DNA of 64,000 bases, taken from Pseudooceanicola sp. HF7 (lineage in GTDB: Bacteria > Pseudomonadota > Alphaproteobacteria > Rhodobacterales > Rhodobacteraceae). Shown here piece after piece: positions 15,551 through 25,087 of this stretch (the stretch's first letter is position 1; the number at the start of each line of letters is the position of its first letter). A program made the position numbers and the translations under genes. The DNA lies in assembly GCF_011806405.1 (NCBI RefSeq), contig NZ_JAATOW010000013.1, positions 44,284 to 108,283 of the forward strand, in the 5' to 3' direction. Below the pieces are notes generated by a model. That model was not told the DNA's origin. It ran no database searches and saw only the letters and a list, made by a program, of their open reading frames with translations.

Positions 15551-17157
15551 GCGTGCTCCTCCGGAGTGTCTTCAAGCCAGGAGCGCAGGATCTCGAGCGT
15601 CTCTTCCTTGCGTTCCTCGATCACGCCCTGGAGCTTGGCGACGGGATCGTCGCTGTCCATGCTGCCGCCCCCGTCGAAATCGGTGATCATCGGGAAGCCG
15701 CCGTCGGAATCGCCGCCGAAGCCGGAGCCCATGCCGATATCGGGCAGGGCAAAGGCATCGTCCTCTTCGATCTCGCCATCCAGCGCGGCATCGCCCCCCT
15801 CAAGCAGGGGCACATCGGCAGTGGCACTGCGGCCGGCCAGCACCGGGCGGACCACGAAGAGGCCCAGCACCAGCGCCACCAGGGCCAGCACCGCCATCTG
15901 GATGATCGACATCACGTTCAGGCCAAGCCCGGCGATCAGACCGGTTTCGGAACTGGTCCCAAGAGGCTCAAGCGGTTCGAATTCCATGGATTTTATGGTG
16001 ATCCGGTCCCCCCGCTCCGCATCGAAGCCGACGGCCGATTCGACCAGCTCCCGCAGCGCGGCCAGCTCTTCTTCCGAGCGGGTTTCGAGCGCCTCCTGCC
16101 CCTCGGCGGTGGTTTCCAACCCGTTGACCAGAACGGCCACGGTCAGGCGACGAATCCCCCCGGCGGCGCGCGTGACCTCTCGATTGACCTCGGAGACCTC
16201 GTAGTTCACCCGCTCGCGGGTTTCGCTGTTCTGGGCGGAGGAGGTGCCGTTGCCCTCTGCCTCTCCGTCGGGGAGGTTCGAGGCCACGGTCACATCGCCG
16301 CCGTTCTGGTTGCGCGAGCTGTTGCTGGCCTCTTCGGTATCGGTGCTGACCGCCACGCGGCCCTCCGGATCGAAGCGGCGTTCCCGGATCGATTCGCTTT
16401 CCGTGACCGTGTCGACGCTGACCTCCACCACCGCGTTGCCGAAGCCCACGCGGGCCTCCAGCAGGCGCTGGACCTTTTCCTTGAGCTCCTGGGCGCGGTC
16501 CTGGGCGGTGCCGGCGCCCTCGTCCTCCGGTGCGCCGATCAGTTCGCCCGAATCATCGATCACCGCGACATCATCGGGGTTCAGCCCGGCCACGGCAGAG
16601 GCCACGAGGTAGCGCAGCGCCTTGGCCTGCGCCGGAGAGACCTCTCCGCTGGCGGTGAGGGCGATGGAGGCGGTGGGCCGCAGGTCGCGCTGGAAGGGCG
16701 AGGCCCCCTGGTGGGCGATATGCACCCGCGCGACGGAGATCTGCGGAGAGGCGGCAATGGTGCGCGCCAGCTCCCCTTCCTTGGCGCGCCAGTAGGCGGC
16801 ATCGAACATCTGGCTGGTGGTGCCGAAGCCCGACAGCGAATCGAGCAGCTCATAGCCCTGGCTGGAGTTTCTGGGCAGCCCCTCGCTGGCCAGGGTCATG
16901 CGCAGCGCATCGCGTGCGCCGCCCTCCACGTAGATGGACCCGCCGCGCACCTCATAGGCCACGCCGCGCTGTTCCAGCGCGCGCACGATCTCACCGGCCT
17001 GGCCGTTTTCCAGCCCCGAATAGAGCAGGGACAAGGATGGCTGTGACGCCATGCGTGCCAGGCCAAGCACGGCCGCGAACATGGCAACCGCAGCCAGGAT
17101 AACCGTGATCCGGCGTCGTGGTTCCAGGTTGGTCCACAGGGTCAAAAACTGTTGCAA
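15547..17157 (-). CDS. fliF: Flagellar MS-ring protein FliF
   Basis: A 536-residue MS-ring subunit. One N-terminal membrane helix (about 17-35) precedes the YscJ-type ring-building motif region (SLLYSGLENGQAGEIVRALE). The RVHIAHQGASPFQRDLRPTAS segment is diagnostic, and a second membrane helix (about 425-450) leads into an acidic cytoplasmic tail that binds FliG. It is first in its operon and divergent from fliL, with a CtrA-like box between them. Confidence 0.96.
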   Translation of the reverse strand: MQQFLTLWTNLEPRRRITVILAAVAMFAAVLGLARMASQPSLSLLYSGLENGQAGEIVRALEQRGVAYEVRGGSIYVEGGARDALRMTLASEGLPRNSSQGYELLDSLSGFGTTSQMFDAAYWRAKEGELARTIAASPQISVARVHIAHQGASPFQRDLRPTASIALTASGEVSPAQAKALRYLVASAVAGLNPDDVAVIDDSGELIGAPEDEGAGTAQDRAQELKEKVQRLLEARVGFGNAVVEVSVDTVTESESIRERRFDPEGRVAVSTDTEEASNSSRNQNGGDVTVASNLPDGEAEGNGTSSAQNSETRERVNYEVSEVNREVTRAAGGIRRLTVAVLVNGLETTAEGQEALETRSEEELAALRELVESAVGFDAERGDRITIKSMEFEPLEPLGTSSETGLIAGLGLNVMSIIQMAVLALVALVLGLFVVRPVLAGRSATADVPLLEGGDAALDGEIEEDDAFALPDIGMGSGFGGDSDGGFPMITDFDGGGSMDSDDPVAKLQGVIEERKEETLEILRSWLEDTPEEHA

Positions 17158-17218
17158 ACCGTCTCTCCCGTCAGGCCGGCTTCTGCCAGCGACTGTCCCC
17201 TTAATTCACCGAACGGGC

Positions 17219-17233
17219 TTAATAATCGGTTAG
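17219..17233. promoter_or_regulatory. CtrA-type binding site in the fliF/fliL divergent promoter
   Basis: TTAA-N7-TTAG at 17219-17233, one mismatch from the full CtrA box TTAA-N7-TTAA. A further TTAA lies at 17201-17204. CtrA is the conserved alphaproteobacterial regulator of flagellar genes and is needed for motility in roseobacters. The box lies about 60 bases from each of the two divergent start codons. Confidence 0.6.
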
Positions 17234-17279
17234 TCCATGACCGCTAAAAATGGCCCCATCGACAGAAAATGGTTGGGTC

Positions 17280-17777
17280 ATGTCCGAAGAGCTCGAAGCA
17301 GATGAGGAAGCGCCGAAGAAGAAATCCAAGCTGCCCCTGATCCTCGCCCTGGTTGTGGCGCTGGCAGGCGGCGGCGGGGCCTTCTTCGCGATTTATTCCG
17401 GGATGATCCTGGGCGGCGACCCGGCAGAGCATGCCGAGGGCGAAGGCAGCGAGGCGCACGAGGAATTCGTGCCCCCCGACGTGGCCTACGTGGCGCTTGA
17501 GGGCATGACGATTTCCTTCGGCCCGCCCTCTCAGAACAAGCACCTGCGGTTCATGGCGAACCTGGAGGTGCCGGCCGGACAGGAAGGCAACGTGGAGGCC
17601 ATCAAGCCTCGCGTGATGGACGTTTTGAACAATTACCTCCGCGCCCTGCGGATGGAGGATTTCGAGGATCCCGGCGCCCTGGTGCGGATTCGCGCGCAGA
17701 TGCTGCGCCGCATCCAGGTCATCACCGGCCCGCAGGCCGTTCTGGACCTGCTGATCGTCGAATTCGTCGTGAGTTGA
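17280..17777 (+). CDS. fliL: Flagellar basal body-associated protein FliL (copy 1)
   Basis: A 165-residue membrane protein with a Lys-rich cytoplasmic N-terminus, one membrane helix (about residues 19-38) and a periplasmic FliL domain (KHLRFMANLEVPAGQ ... VMDVLNNYLRAL). It stabilises the stator around the rod. An in-frame ATG at 17250 is also possible; 17280 is favoured because it removes a non-conserved leader. It opens the plus-strand operon that includes motA, in keeping with the role of FliL. A second, divergent copy lies at 26689-27201. Confidence 0.9.
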   Translation: MSEELEADEEAPKKKSKLPLILALVVALAGGGGAFFAIYSGMILGGDPAEHAEGEGSEAHEEFVPPDVAYVALEGMTISFGPPSQNKHLRFMANLEVPAGQEGNVEAIKPRVMDVLNNYLRALRMEDFEDPGALVRIRAQMLRRIQVITGPQAVLDLLIVEFVVS

Positions 17778-17789
17778 AGGGAGAATCTC

Positions 17790-18143
17790 ATGGAACTCAT
17801 CGCTGATGGATTGCTTGTCGCCGGCGCACTTGGCGCGGTTTTCTACTGTTTCGTGCTGGCCCGGCGGCTGGCGCGGTTCAACGACCTGGAAAACGGGGTG
17901 GGCGGCGCGGTTGCCGTGCTGTCCGGCCAGGTAAACGACCTGACGAAGACGCTGAAGCGGGCCCAGGCCACGGCCAGCGAATCAAGCGCCTCTCTGGAAA
18001 GCCTGACGGAGCGGGCGGAGGGCGTGGCCAAGCGGCTGGAGCTGCTTGTCGCCTCCATGCACGACCTTCCCGATCCGCAGCACCCCCCCGCGCCGGAGCA
18101 AGAGGCTCAGCCCGTCTTCACCCGCCGCACCGGCACGAAATAG
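17790..18143 (+). CDS. Small membrane-anchored coiled-coil protein of the motor operon
   Basis: A 117-residue protein with one N-terminal membrane helix (about residues 7-25), a helical region predicted to coil (about 35-95) and a proline-rich end. It resembles the short uncharacterised proteins (DUF6468-like) that lie between fliL and motE-like genes in Rhodobacterales; this name is from context and memory and is not certain. It probably has a role in stator or basal-body assembly. A GGGAG ribosome binding site precedes the ATG. Confidence 0.65.
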   Translation: MELIADGLLVAGALGAVFYCFVLARRLARFNDLENGVGGAVAVLSGQVNDLTKTLKRAQATASESSASLESLTERAEGVAKRLELLVASMHDLPDPQHPPAPEQEAQPVFTRRTGTK

Positions 18144-18152
18144 GGGCAGATC

Positions 18153-18818
18153 ATGGCCAAGCAGCCACGTGAAGAACGCAAACCCCGGGCAAAGCCGGGA
18201 GCGAAACCCGGGGCAAAACCCAACAGGCGCAGGGGCCTGCGCGCCCGGCGTCGCGGCAGCCTGCCGCTGATCGCCGGCTTGCTGCTGACCTCTGCCGTGC
18301 TGCGCATCGGACTGCATGGGTCAGAGGTGATGGCGCTCGATTCCGGGCAGGACTCCATGGAAGGCAAAACGGAGATGGCGCCGGCAGAGGCCGCGACCTG
18401 TGAACCCGATCCCGATGTCGCCGCCATGCTGGAGGCCTTCGATGCCAGAGAGGCCCGGCTGGCCCAGAGAGAGGCCCAGATCCGCGACCGGATGAACGCC
18501 CTGGCCATCGCCGACGAGGAAATCGAGAAGAAGCTCGCCCAGCTCTCAGAGGCCGAAGAGGCGCTGCGCCAGACCCTGGCATTGGCCGACAGCGCCGCAG
18601 AGAACGACATCAACCGCCTGGTCGCGGTCTATGAGAACATGAAACCCAAGGATGCCGCCGCCTTGTTCGAACAGATGGATCCGGAGTTTTCCGCCGGTTT
18701 CCTGGGCCGGATGCAACCCGCCGCCGCCGCGGCGGTCATGGCCGGCCTGTCGCCCGACCGCGCCTATACGGTCAGCGTGATCCTGGCGGGCCGAAATTCA
18801 TCTGTTCCAAAGAATTGA
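18153..18818 (+). CDS. motE: MotE-like periplasmic motility chaperone
   Basis: A 221-residue protein with a very basic, Pro/Lys/Arg-rich N-terminus (residues 1-35), one membrane helix (about 37-53), a coiled-coil (about 90-145) and a C-terminal domain like the MgtE intracellular N domain (VYENMKPKDAAALFEQMDPE). This matches MotE, which chaperones stator components such as MotC in rhizobia. It is followed at 48 bases by motA. The symbol is by architecture and context. Confidence 0.75.
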   Translation: MAKQPREERKPRAKPGAKPGAKPNRRRGLRARRRGSLPLIAGLLLTSAVLRIGLHGSEVMALDSGQDSMEGKTEMAPAEAATCEPDPDVAAMLEAFDAREARLAQREAQIRDRMNALAIADEEIEKKLAQLSEAEEALRQTLALADSAAENDINRLVAVYENMKPKDAAALFEQMDPEFSAGFLGRMQPAAAAAVMAGLSPDRAYTVSVILAGRNSSVPKN

Positions 18819-18866
18819 CCGCTAGCGTGAGCCCGGGGGAACAGCAGTGGACAAGAGGCAGCTGAG

Positions 18867-19736
18867 ATGATCGGTTTTGTTGGTATCGGCGTGATTTTCG
18901 TCATGGTTTTCGGCGGCTACATCCTGGCCGGCGGGAAAATGGCGATCATCCTCAAGGCCTTGCCTTTCGAGATGATGATGATCGGCGGTGCCGCCGTCGG
19001 CGCCTTCCTGCTGGCCAAAGACATGGCGGCGGTGAAGCACACGGTCAAGGACATCGGCAAGGTCTTCAAGGGGCCCAAGTGGAAGCACGAGGATTACCGC
19101 GACCTGCTGTGCCTGCTCTTCGAACTGATCCGCCTGGCACGCCAGAATCCCGTCGCGATCGAGGAACATATCGAGGCGCCGGCGGAATCCAGCATCTTTT
19201 CCAAGTACCCGAAAATCCTGACGGATTCAGAGGCGATCGGTCTGATCTGCGATACCATGCGCTCTGCCTCCATGAACTACGACGATCCCCACCAGGTGGA
19301 GGAAGTGCTGGAAAAGCGGATGGAGGCGAACCTGCACCATTCCATGCATTCCAGCCACGCCCTGCAGAACGTGGCCGATGCGCTGCCCGCCCTGGGAATC
19401 GTTGCCGCCGTGCTGGGGGTGATCAAGACCATGGCCTCCATCGACCAGCCGCCGGAGGTGCTGGGCAAGATGATCGGCGGGGCGCTGGTGGGCACCTTCT
19501 TGGGGGTTTTCCTGGCCTATGGCATCGTTGGCCCCTTTGCCGGCCGTCTGAAGACGGTGACCGAAGAGGACGGGCATTTCTACCAGCTCATCCGAGAGGT
19601 CCTGGTGGCCAACCTGCACAATCACGCGACCAATATCTGTATCGAGGTCGGGCGGCAGAACACGCCCTCTCACTGCCGTCCCAGCTTTTCGGACCTGGAA
19701 GACGCGCTCAAAGAGGTCAAGAGCGGGGCGGCATGA
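18867..19736 (+). CDS. motA: Flagellar motor stator protein MotA
   Basis: A 289-residue stator subunit with four membrane helices: two near the N-terminus (about 2-22 and 32-50) and two at about 168-190 and 200-222. The cytoplasmic loop carries the charged region for torque. The segments ALPALGIVAAVLGVIKTM and GGALVGTFLGVFLAYG are diagnostic of MotA. It works with MotB as the proton channel, but motB does not follow; instead the next gene overlaps it by four bases. Confidence 0.95.
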   Translation: MIGFVGIGVIFVMVFGGYILAGGKMAIILKALPFEMMMIGGAAVGAFLLAKDMAAVKHTVKDIGKVFKGPKWKHEDYRDLLCLLFELIRLARQNPVAIEEHIEAPAESSIFSKYPKILTDSEAIGLICDTMRSASMNYDDPHQVEEVLEKRMEANLHHSMHSSHALQNVADALPALGIVAAVLGVIKTMASIDQPPEVLGKMIGGALVGTFLGVFLAYGIVGPFAGRLKTVTEEDGHFYQLIREVLVANLHNHATNICIEVGRQNTPSHCRPSFSDLEDALKEVKSGAA

Positions 19737-22123
19737 TGCACAGGCTGGCGCTACTGTTTCTGGCCCTGATTCCGGGCACCGCCCTGGCCCAGACCGCCGT
19801 GCTGCGGTCAGGCGACCACGCGGAATTCACCCGGCTGACCCTGCCCCTGCCCGCCGGCACCAGCTGGACGCTGGACGATGCGCCGGAGGTGCTGACGCTC
19901 AGCTTTTCGGAGCCCCTTGAACGGGTGGACCTGGGACAGGCCTTTCGCCGGATCACGCGCGACCGGGTCGCCGATATCCGCCCGGTGCCGGGCCCGGGGC
20001 TGGAAATCCTGCTCAACTGCAATTGCGCGGCAGAGGCCGTTCTGTCGCCCAGCAACCTGCTGATCCTGGACATCCGCGACACGCCCCGCCCCGTGCCGGC
20101 AGCGCAACCCAGCCCGCCCCCTGCGCCGCCGTCTCCCGAAGCGCCGCTGCCAAGCGCGCTATTGGGCCTGCCCACCGGCGCGAGGCTGAGCTTTGGCACC
20201 CCGCAATCCGCCAGCCCTGCCCAGGCGGCCTCTGTCTCTCCGGTCGTTCTGCCCGCCGAGGCGCCAGTTGAACCGGCCGTCGAACCGCCCCAGGCCGCGC
20301 CGCGTTTCGAGGCGGTGCCACAGGCGCCCATGGCGGAAACCAGCATGGATTTCAGCAACTTCGCGATGGACGCCATCAACCGTCTGCCCGAGGCCCCGGC
20401 CCCCGCGCCGGAGGCAGAGGCGGCCCTGACCCGCGAGCTGGAACAACAGCTGCTGCAATCCATCGGCAGCGCCGCGACCCAGGGCCTGCTGACCCCCAGC
20501 GACTCGCTGCGCGAGGCCATGCAGGACCTGCCCCCCGGGCGCTATGACGAGCACAATGAGCTTCGCCCGACCGATCCCGGCGTCTCTTCCACGCCCAGCA
20601 CGCTGGAGGCCGACAAGGAAGTCGACGTGTCGCGCTATCGGCTGTCCGGATCGCCCTGCACATTGGCCATGCCGCCGCTGACCACCGGGGAGCCCGTTGA
20701 AAGCTTCGTGCTGGAACTGGGCAAGCTGCGCTCTGCCCTGACCGGCGAATTCGACCGCGACAACGCGGAGGCCTACATGGCCCTGGGCCAGTTCTACCTG
20801 CGCAACGGCTTCGGCGCAGAGGCCATCCGCGCCACCCAATCCGTGCCCTCCAACCCAGAGATCATCGCGGAAATGACTGCCGTGGGCCGAATCCTGGAAT
20901 ACGGGCATGACCGCGCCGACGGTCCCTTTGCCGGCAAGATCTGGTGCGAAGGCGAAGCCTCTGTCTGGGCGGCGCTCACCGGGCCGGAGATCGCGCCGGG
21001 TTCCGATTTCGACCGCGCCGCGATCCTGACCACGATCACCGCCCTGCCCGCGCCGCTGAAATCCTACATTGGCCCGCTGCTGGCCGAACGGTTCGTCACC
21101 GCGCAGGAGACGGGTATCGCGCGGGATATCCTGCGGATCGTGTCGCGCGACCTGCCGGAGACCACGCCGATGCGCGAATTCGCCACCGCGCAATTGCAGA
21201 CAGAGGAACAGGGCCAGCCGGATCCCCAGGCCTATGATCCGATCATCGCCCGCAATGACGACCTGTCGCCCGAGGCGCTGATCGATTTCACCGATGCGAC
21301 CCTGGAGTCCGGCGCCCAGGTCGATCCCGAAACGATCGGCCTGCTGGAAAGCTACCGGATCCAGTACCGCGATGCGCCGCTCTTTGCCCGGCTGCTGCGG
21401 TCAGAGATCATGGCGCAGGCCTCTGCCGGGAATTTCGCGGCCTCTTTTGGTCTTTACGCGGAGCAAGGCCAGGTCCTTGACCCCGAGGTTGCCAGCGTCA
21501 CGGTCGACCAGCTGGCCGGCGACATGGCCCGGAATGCCACTGACGCCAGCTTCACGCGGATCTACTTTGAACATGAGGCCACCATCCAGGAGATGGCGCG
21601 CACCGAGACCGCCAATGACGTGGCCGAACGGCTGCTGTCCCTTGGCTTTGCAGAGGCCGCCGCGCAGCTGATCGCGCCGGGTGCGGAGGGCGAGGCCGGA
21701 CGCCGGCGCAGGCTCCTGCGGACCCGTATCGCCCTGGAAGCCCGCGATCCCATTGGCGCGGAACGCGAATTGCACGGCATGACCGGGCCGGACGTGGATG
21801 CCCTGCGGGCCAGCGCCCGGCTGATTTCCGGGGATTTCGCGGGCGCAGAGATCCTGTTCCGCTCTGCCGGAGAGGAAGAAAAGGCTGCCGAGGCCGCCTG
21901 GCTGGCGCGCAACTGGCGCGAGGTCCAGAGCTCGGCCCCGGAACCGATCAGCCGCGTGGCCCGGGTGGTCAGCGATCAGCAGGAAACGCCGGTGGTTCTG
22001 CCCGCGGCGGGCCCGCCCACGCTGGCCACAAGCCGTGACGTGCTGAGCCAGAGCGGCGAAACCCGCGCGGCCCTGCAGGACATGCTGATGTCCGTCCAGG
22101 TGGATACCGCCCTGGACGAATAG
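19733..22123 (+). CDS. Large secreted repeat protein of the motor operon, unknown function
   Basis: A 796-residue protein with a Sec signal peptide (to about residue 20, ALAQT), a beta-rich domain (about 25-115), a Pro/Ala-rich linker (about 118-200) and a long helical-repeat (TPR-like) region to the end. Its ATG overlaps the motA stop (ATGA), so it is made with MotA. In the usual order motB would stand here, but no peptidoglycan-binding OmpA domain is present. I infer a periplasmic motor-associated role; no biochemical function is recognised. Confidence 0.75.
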   Translation: MMHRLALLFLALIPGTALAQTAVLRSGDHAEFTRLTLPLPAGTSWTLDDAPEVLTLSFSEPLERVDLGQAFRRITRDRVADIRPVPGPGLEILLNCNCAAEAVLSPSNLLILDIRDTPRPVPAAQPSPPPAPPSPEAPLPSALLGLPTGARLSFGTPQSASPAQAASVSPVVLPAEAPVEPAVEPPQAAPRFEAVPQAPMAETSMDFSNFAMDAINRLPEAPAPAPEAEAALTRELEQQLLQSIGSAATQGLLTPSDSLREAMQDLPPGRYDEHNELRPTDPGVSSTPSTLEADKEVDVSRYRLSGSPCTLAMPPLTTGEPVESFVLELGKLRSALTGEFDRDNAEAYMALGQFYLRNGFGAEAIRATQSVPSNPEIIAEMTAVGRILEYGHDRADGPFAGKIWCEGEASVWAALTGPEIAPGSDFDRAAILTTITALPAPLKSYIGPLLAERFVTAQETGIARDILRIVSRDLPETTPMREFATAQLQTEEQGQPDPQAYDPIIARNDDLSPEALIDFTDATLESGAQVDPETIGLLESYRIQYRDAPLFARLLRSEIMAQASAGNFAASFGLYAEQGQVLDPEVASVTVDQLAGDMARNATDASFTRIYFEHEATIQEMARTETANDVAERLLSLGFAEAAAQLIAPGAEGEAGRRRRLLRTRIALEARDPIGAERELHGMTGPDVDALRASARLISGDFAGAEILFRSAGEEEKAAEAAWLARNWREVQSSAPEPISRVARVVSDQQETPVVLPAAGPPTLATSRDVLSQSGETRAALQDMLMSVQVDTALDE

Positions 22124-22232
22124 GCGGCCATTTTCGAATCCTCAACCATTCACCCGTTACCAAGGATCCATGAGAGCACGCCGAAGCTGCGTGAAAACCC
22201 AATCCTGACCGGAGAAGCCGCGTGGGACTGCA

Positions 22233-24323
22233 ATGACCGAATCCGAATCCCGGCCCCTGTTCCAGCCGACGATCCTGCTGGCGCTGGCACTGATGTCGAT
22301 CATCATCATGATGATCCTGCCCGTGCCCGCCTTCGTGCTGGACGTGGGTCTTGCCGCCAGCTTTGCCCTGGCGATCCTGATCTTCACCGTCACGCTCTTC
22401 ATCGAGAAACCGCTGGATTTCTCGGCCTTTCCGACGGTGCTGCTGGCCTCTCTCATGCTGCGGCTGTCGCTGAACGTGTCTTCGACCAAGCTGATCATCG
22501 GGCAGGGTCATACCGGCACGGCCGCCGCCGGCGACGTGATCCAGGGCTTCGCCGATTTCGTCATGTCCGGGTCGGTCTTCCTGGGGCTGGTGGTCTTCGG
22601 CGTGCTGCTGATCGTCAACTTCATGGTCATCACCAAGGGCGCGGCCCGGATGGCCGAGGTGGGCGCGCGTTTTGCGCTGGACGGGATGCCCGGCAAGCAG
22701 CTGGCGATCGACAGCGACATGTCCGCCGGGGCCATCAACCACGTCCAAGCCAAGGAGCGGCGCGAACGCGAACAGCTTGAGACGACCTTCTTCGGCTCGC
22801 TCGACGGGGCGTCGAAATTCGTCAAGGGCGATGCGGTTGCCGGGCTCTTGATCACCATCCTGAACCTGGTCGTCGGCCTGGCGATGGGGGTCATCGTGCA
22901 TGGCATGGCCCTGGGCGATGCCTTTGAAACCTATGCGATTCTCACGGTGGGCGACGGGCTGGTCACGCAGATCCCCGCGGTCATCATCTCCATCGCCTCG
23001 GCGCTGCTGCTGGCGCGCGGGGGCTCCACCGGGGCCACGGACCTGGCGCTTGTCAGCCAGCTGGGGCGTCACCCGGCGGCGCTGATCACGGTGGCGGTGC
23101 TGATGTTCCTCTTCGGCTTCGTCCCCGGCCTGCCCTTCGTCCCCTTCGTCATCGGCGGCGCCACCTTGGCGCTGGCGGGCTACCTGGTGCGCCGCCGCCT
23201 GGCCTCTGAAGCCAGGGACAAGGCCGCCGCAGAGACCCCCGCGCCGGAGATGCCCAGCCGGTCCCTGGGGGACACGCTGGACCTGGATGACATCCACGTG
23301 GAATTCGCCCCCGACCTGGTGAACATGGTGCTGGATCCCGGCACCGGCCTGGACGCAAGGATCGAGAACATGCGCCTGCATGTCGCCGAAAGCTTCGGGC
23401 TGATCCTGCCCGAGATCCGGCTGACCGATGATCCCTCCCTGCCGCCGGGGTCCTATGTCATCCGCATCCAGGGGGTCGAACAGGCCCGCGCCGTGCTGCG
23501 CCCGGACCGCGTGCTGGCCCTGACACAGGGCAATTCCGCCGGCCTGCCCCCGGGCGAAGAGGTCAAGGAACCCGTCTACGGCGCGCCGGCCCGCTGGATC
23601 GACGAGGTCGCGCAGGAAGGCGCCGCGCTGTCCGGCATGACCCTGGTCACCCCGACAGAGGTCCTGGCCACCCACCTGCTGGAAACGATCAAGCGCAATT
23701 TCTCTCGTCTGCTGACGATGAAAAGCCTGCGCCGCGTGCTGGAAGAGATGGTCAACCTCAGCGATGAACGCCGGGCAGAGGCCAACCGCAAGCTGCTGGA
23801 TGAGCTGATCCCGGAAAAGGTGCCGATGGACCTTCTGCACCAGGTCCTGCGCCTGCTGGTGGCTGAGCAGGTCTCGATCCGGAACATGCCGCTGATCCTG
23901 GAATCCGTGGCAGAGATCCGCCCCCATATGCCCCAGCCGGAAGCGATCTGCGAACATGTCCGCCACCGCCTGGGCTTCCAGATCATCTCCGAGCTGCGCA
24001 GGGAGGACGGGACCACCCCGCTGATCCAGCTTGCCCCCGGTTGGGAAGAGACCTTTGCCGCCTACCAGCTGGACCGCGACCGGGGCAGCGTGGACATCGC
24101 CCTGCCGCCGGAAATCTTCAATCGCCTGGTCACCAACGTGGCCGAAGCGGTCTCCGAAGCCTCGGACAAGGGGATCCATGCGGGCATCGTCACCTCGACC
24201 CAGCGGCGGCGCTTCCTGCGCATGGCCCTAAGCGCGCGCGGCATCGTGAACCCGGTGCTGTCCTTCGAAGAGATCGGCATCGATGCGAACCCCTCACTTG
24301 TCGCGATGGTGTCGGATGAATGA
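22233..24323 (+). CDS. flhA: Flagellar export gate protein FlhA
   Basis: A 696-residue export component. The N-terminal half has about eight membrane helices and the FHIPEP-family motif region (VDVGLAASFALAILIFT-like start, then KGAARMAEVGARFALDGMPGKQLAID). The C-terminal half is the cytoplasmic ring domain that docks chaperone-substrate complexes. An upstream ribosome binding site (GGAGAAG) precedes the ATG. It overlaps fliR by eight bases. Confidence 0.97.
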   Translation: MTESESRPLFQPTILLALALMSIIIMMILPVPAFVLDVGLAASFALAILIFTVTLFIEKPLDFSAFPTVLLASLMLRLSLNVSSTKLIIGQGHTGTAAAGDVIQGFADFVMSGSVFLGLVVFGVLLIVNFMVITKGAARMAEVGARFALDGMPGKQLAIDSDMSAGAINHVQAKERREREQLETTFFGSLDGASKFVKGDAVAGLLITILNLVVGLAMGVIVHGMALGDAFETYAILTVGDGLVTQIPAVIISIASALLLARGGSTGATDLALVSQLGRHPAALITVAVLMFLFGFVPGLPFVPFVIGGATLALAGYLVRRRLASEARDKAAAETPAPEMPSRSLGDTLDLDDIHVEFAPDLVNMVLDPGTGLDARIENMRLHVAESFGLILPEIRLTDDPSLPPGSYVIRIQGVEQARAVLRPDRVLALTQGNSAGLPPGEEVKEPVYGAPARWIDEVAQEGAALSGMTLVTPTEVLATHLLETIKRNFSRLLTMKSLRRVLEEMVNLSDERRAEANRKLLDELIPEKVPMDLLHQVLRLLVAEQVSIRNMPLILESVAEIRPHMPQPEAICEHVRHRLGFQIISELRREDGTTPLIQLAPGWEETFAAYQLDRDRGSVDIALPPEIFNRLVTNVAEAVSEASDKGIHAGIVTSTQRRRFLRMALSARGIVNPVLSFEEIGIDANPSLVAMVSDE

Positions 24324-25077
24324 GCTGCTGGCGCATCTTCTGGACCTGCTGCGCGCCCAGGGTTGGCTGATGGCGGTCATCCTGCTGCGCGTGGGCGCCT
24401 TTACCAGCTTCCTGCCCGCCTTCGGAGAGCAATCCGTGCCCACGCGGGTCAAGCTGGTAATCGCCGTCAGCCTTTCGGCCATCGTCCTGTCCGCCCAGCC
24501 GGTGCTGCCGCCGCAGCCCGGGTACCGCAGCTTCCTGTCGCTGCTGGCCAGCGAAACCGTGATCGGGCTGATGCTGGGATTGGGATTGCGGTTGTTCGTC
24601 ATGGGGTTGCAGACGGCCGGGTCGATGATGGCGCAGGCCACCTCTTTGTCGCAGATCCTGGGCGGTGCGGGAGTAGAGCCTCTGCCCGCCATCGGTCATG
24701 TGCTGGTCATCGGCGGTCTGGCCCTGGCGATGATCCTGGGCCTGCATGTCCACGCGGTGCTTTACCTGCTGATGTCCTATGACGTGCTGCCCGTTGGCCG
24801 GTGGCCGGATGGCGCGGACCTGGCGCAATGGGGCAGCGGGCTGGTTGCGCAAAGCTTCCGACTGGCCTTCAGCCTGGCCGCGCCCTTCATCATCATCTCG
24901 CTGATCTACAACCTGACCCTTGGCGTCATCAACCGCGCCATGCCGCAGCTCATGGTGGCCTTCGTTGGCGCGCCGGTCATCACCTTCGGGGGGCTGGCGC
25001 TGCTGTTCCTGCTGTCCCGGCAGATCCTCACGGTCTGGTCGGAGCGCATGTTCGCCTTCCTGACGGCGCCGTTCTGA
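24316..25077 (+). CDS. fliR: Flagellar export gate protein FliR
   Basis: A 253-residue membrane protein with six hydrophobic segments and the FliR landmarks LLRVGAFTSFLPAFG near the N-terminus and PFIIISLIYNLTLGVINRAMPQL in the middle. It completes the FliP-FliQ-FliR gate. The start at 24316 lies inside the end of flhA and gives the family N-terminus; an earlier in-frame ATG at 24283 is unlikely. Confidence 0.95.
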   Translation: MNELLAHLLDLLRAQGWLMAVILLRVGAFTSFLPAFGEQSVPTRVKLVIAVSLSAIVLSAQPVLPPQPGYRSFLSLLASETVIGLMLGLGLRLFVMGLQTAGSMMAQATSLSQILGGAGVEPLPAIGHVLVIGGLALAMILGLHVHAVLYLLMSYDVLPVGRWPDGADLAQWGSGLVAQSFRLAFSLAAPFIIISLIYNLTLGVINRAMPQLMVAFVGAPVITFGGLALLFLLSRQILTVWSERMFAFLTAPF

Positions 25078-25087
25078 GGGGCGCGCG

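Noticed and set aside
21969..24179. Minus-strand open frame of 736 codons opposite flhA
   Set aside because: Antisense shadow: His/Asp/Gln/Gly-rich without domains, and flhA is unmistakable on the other strand.
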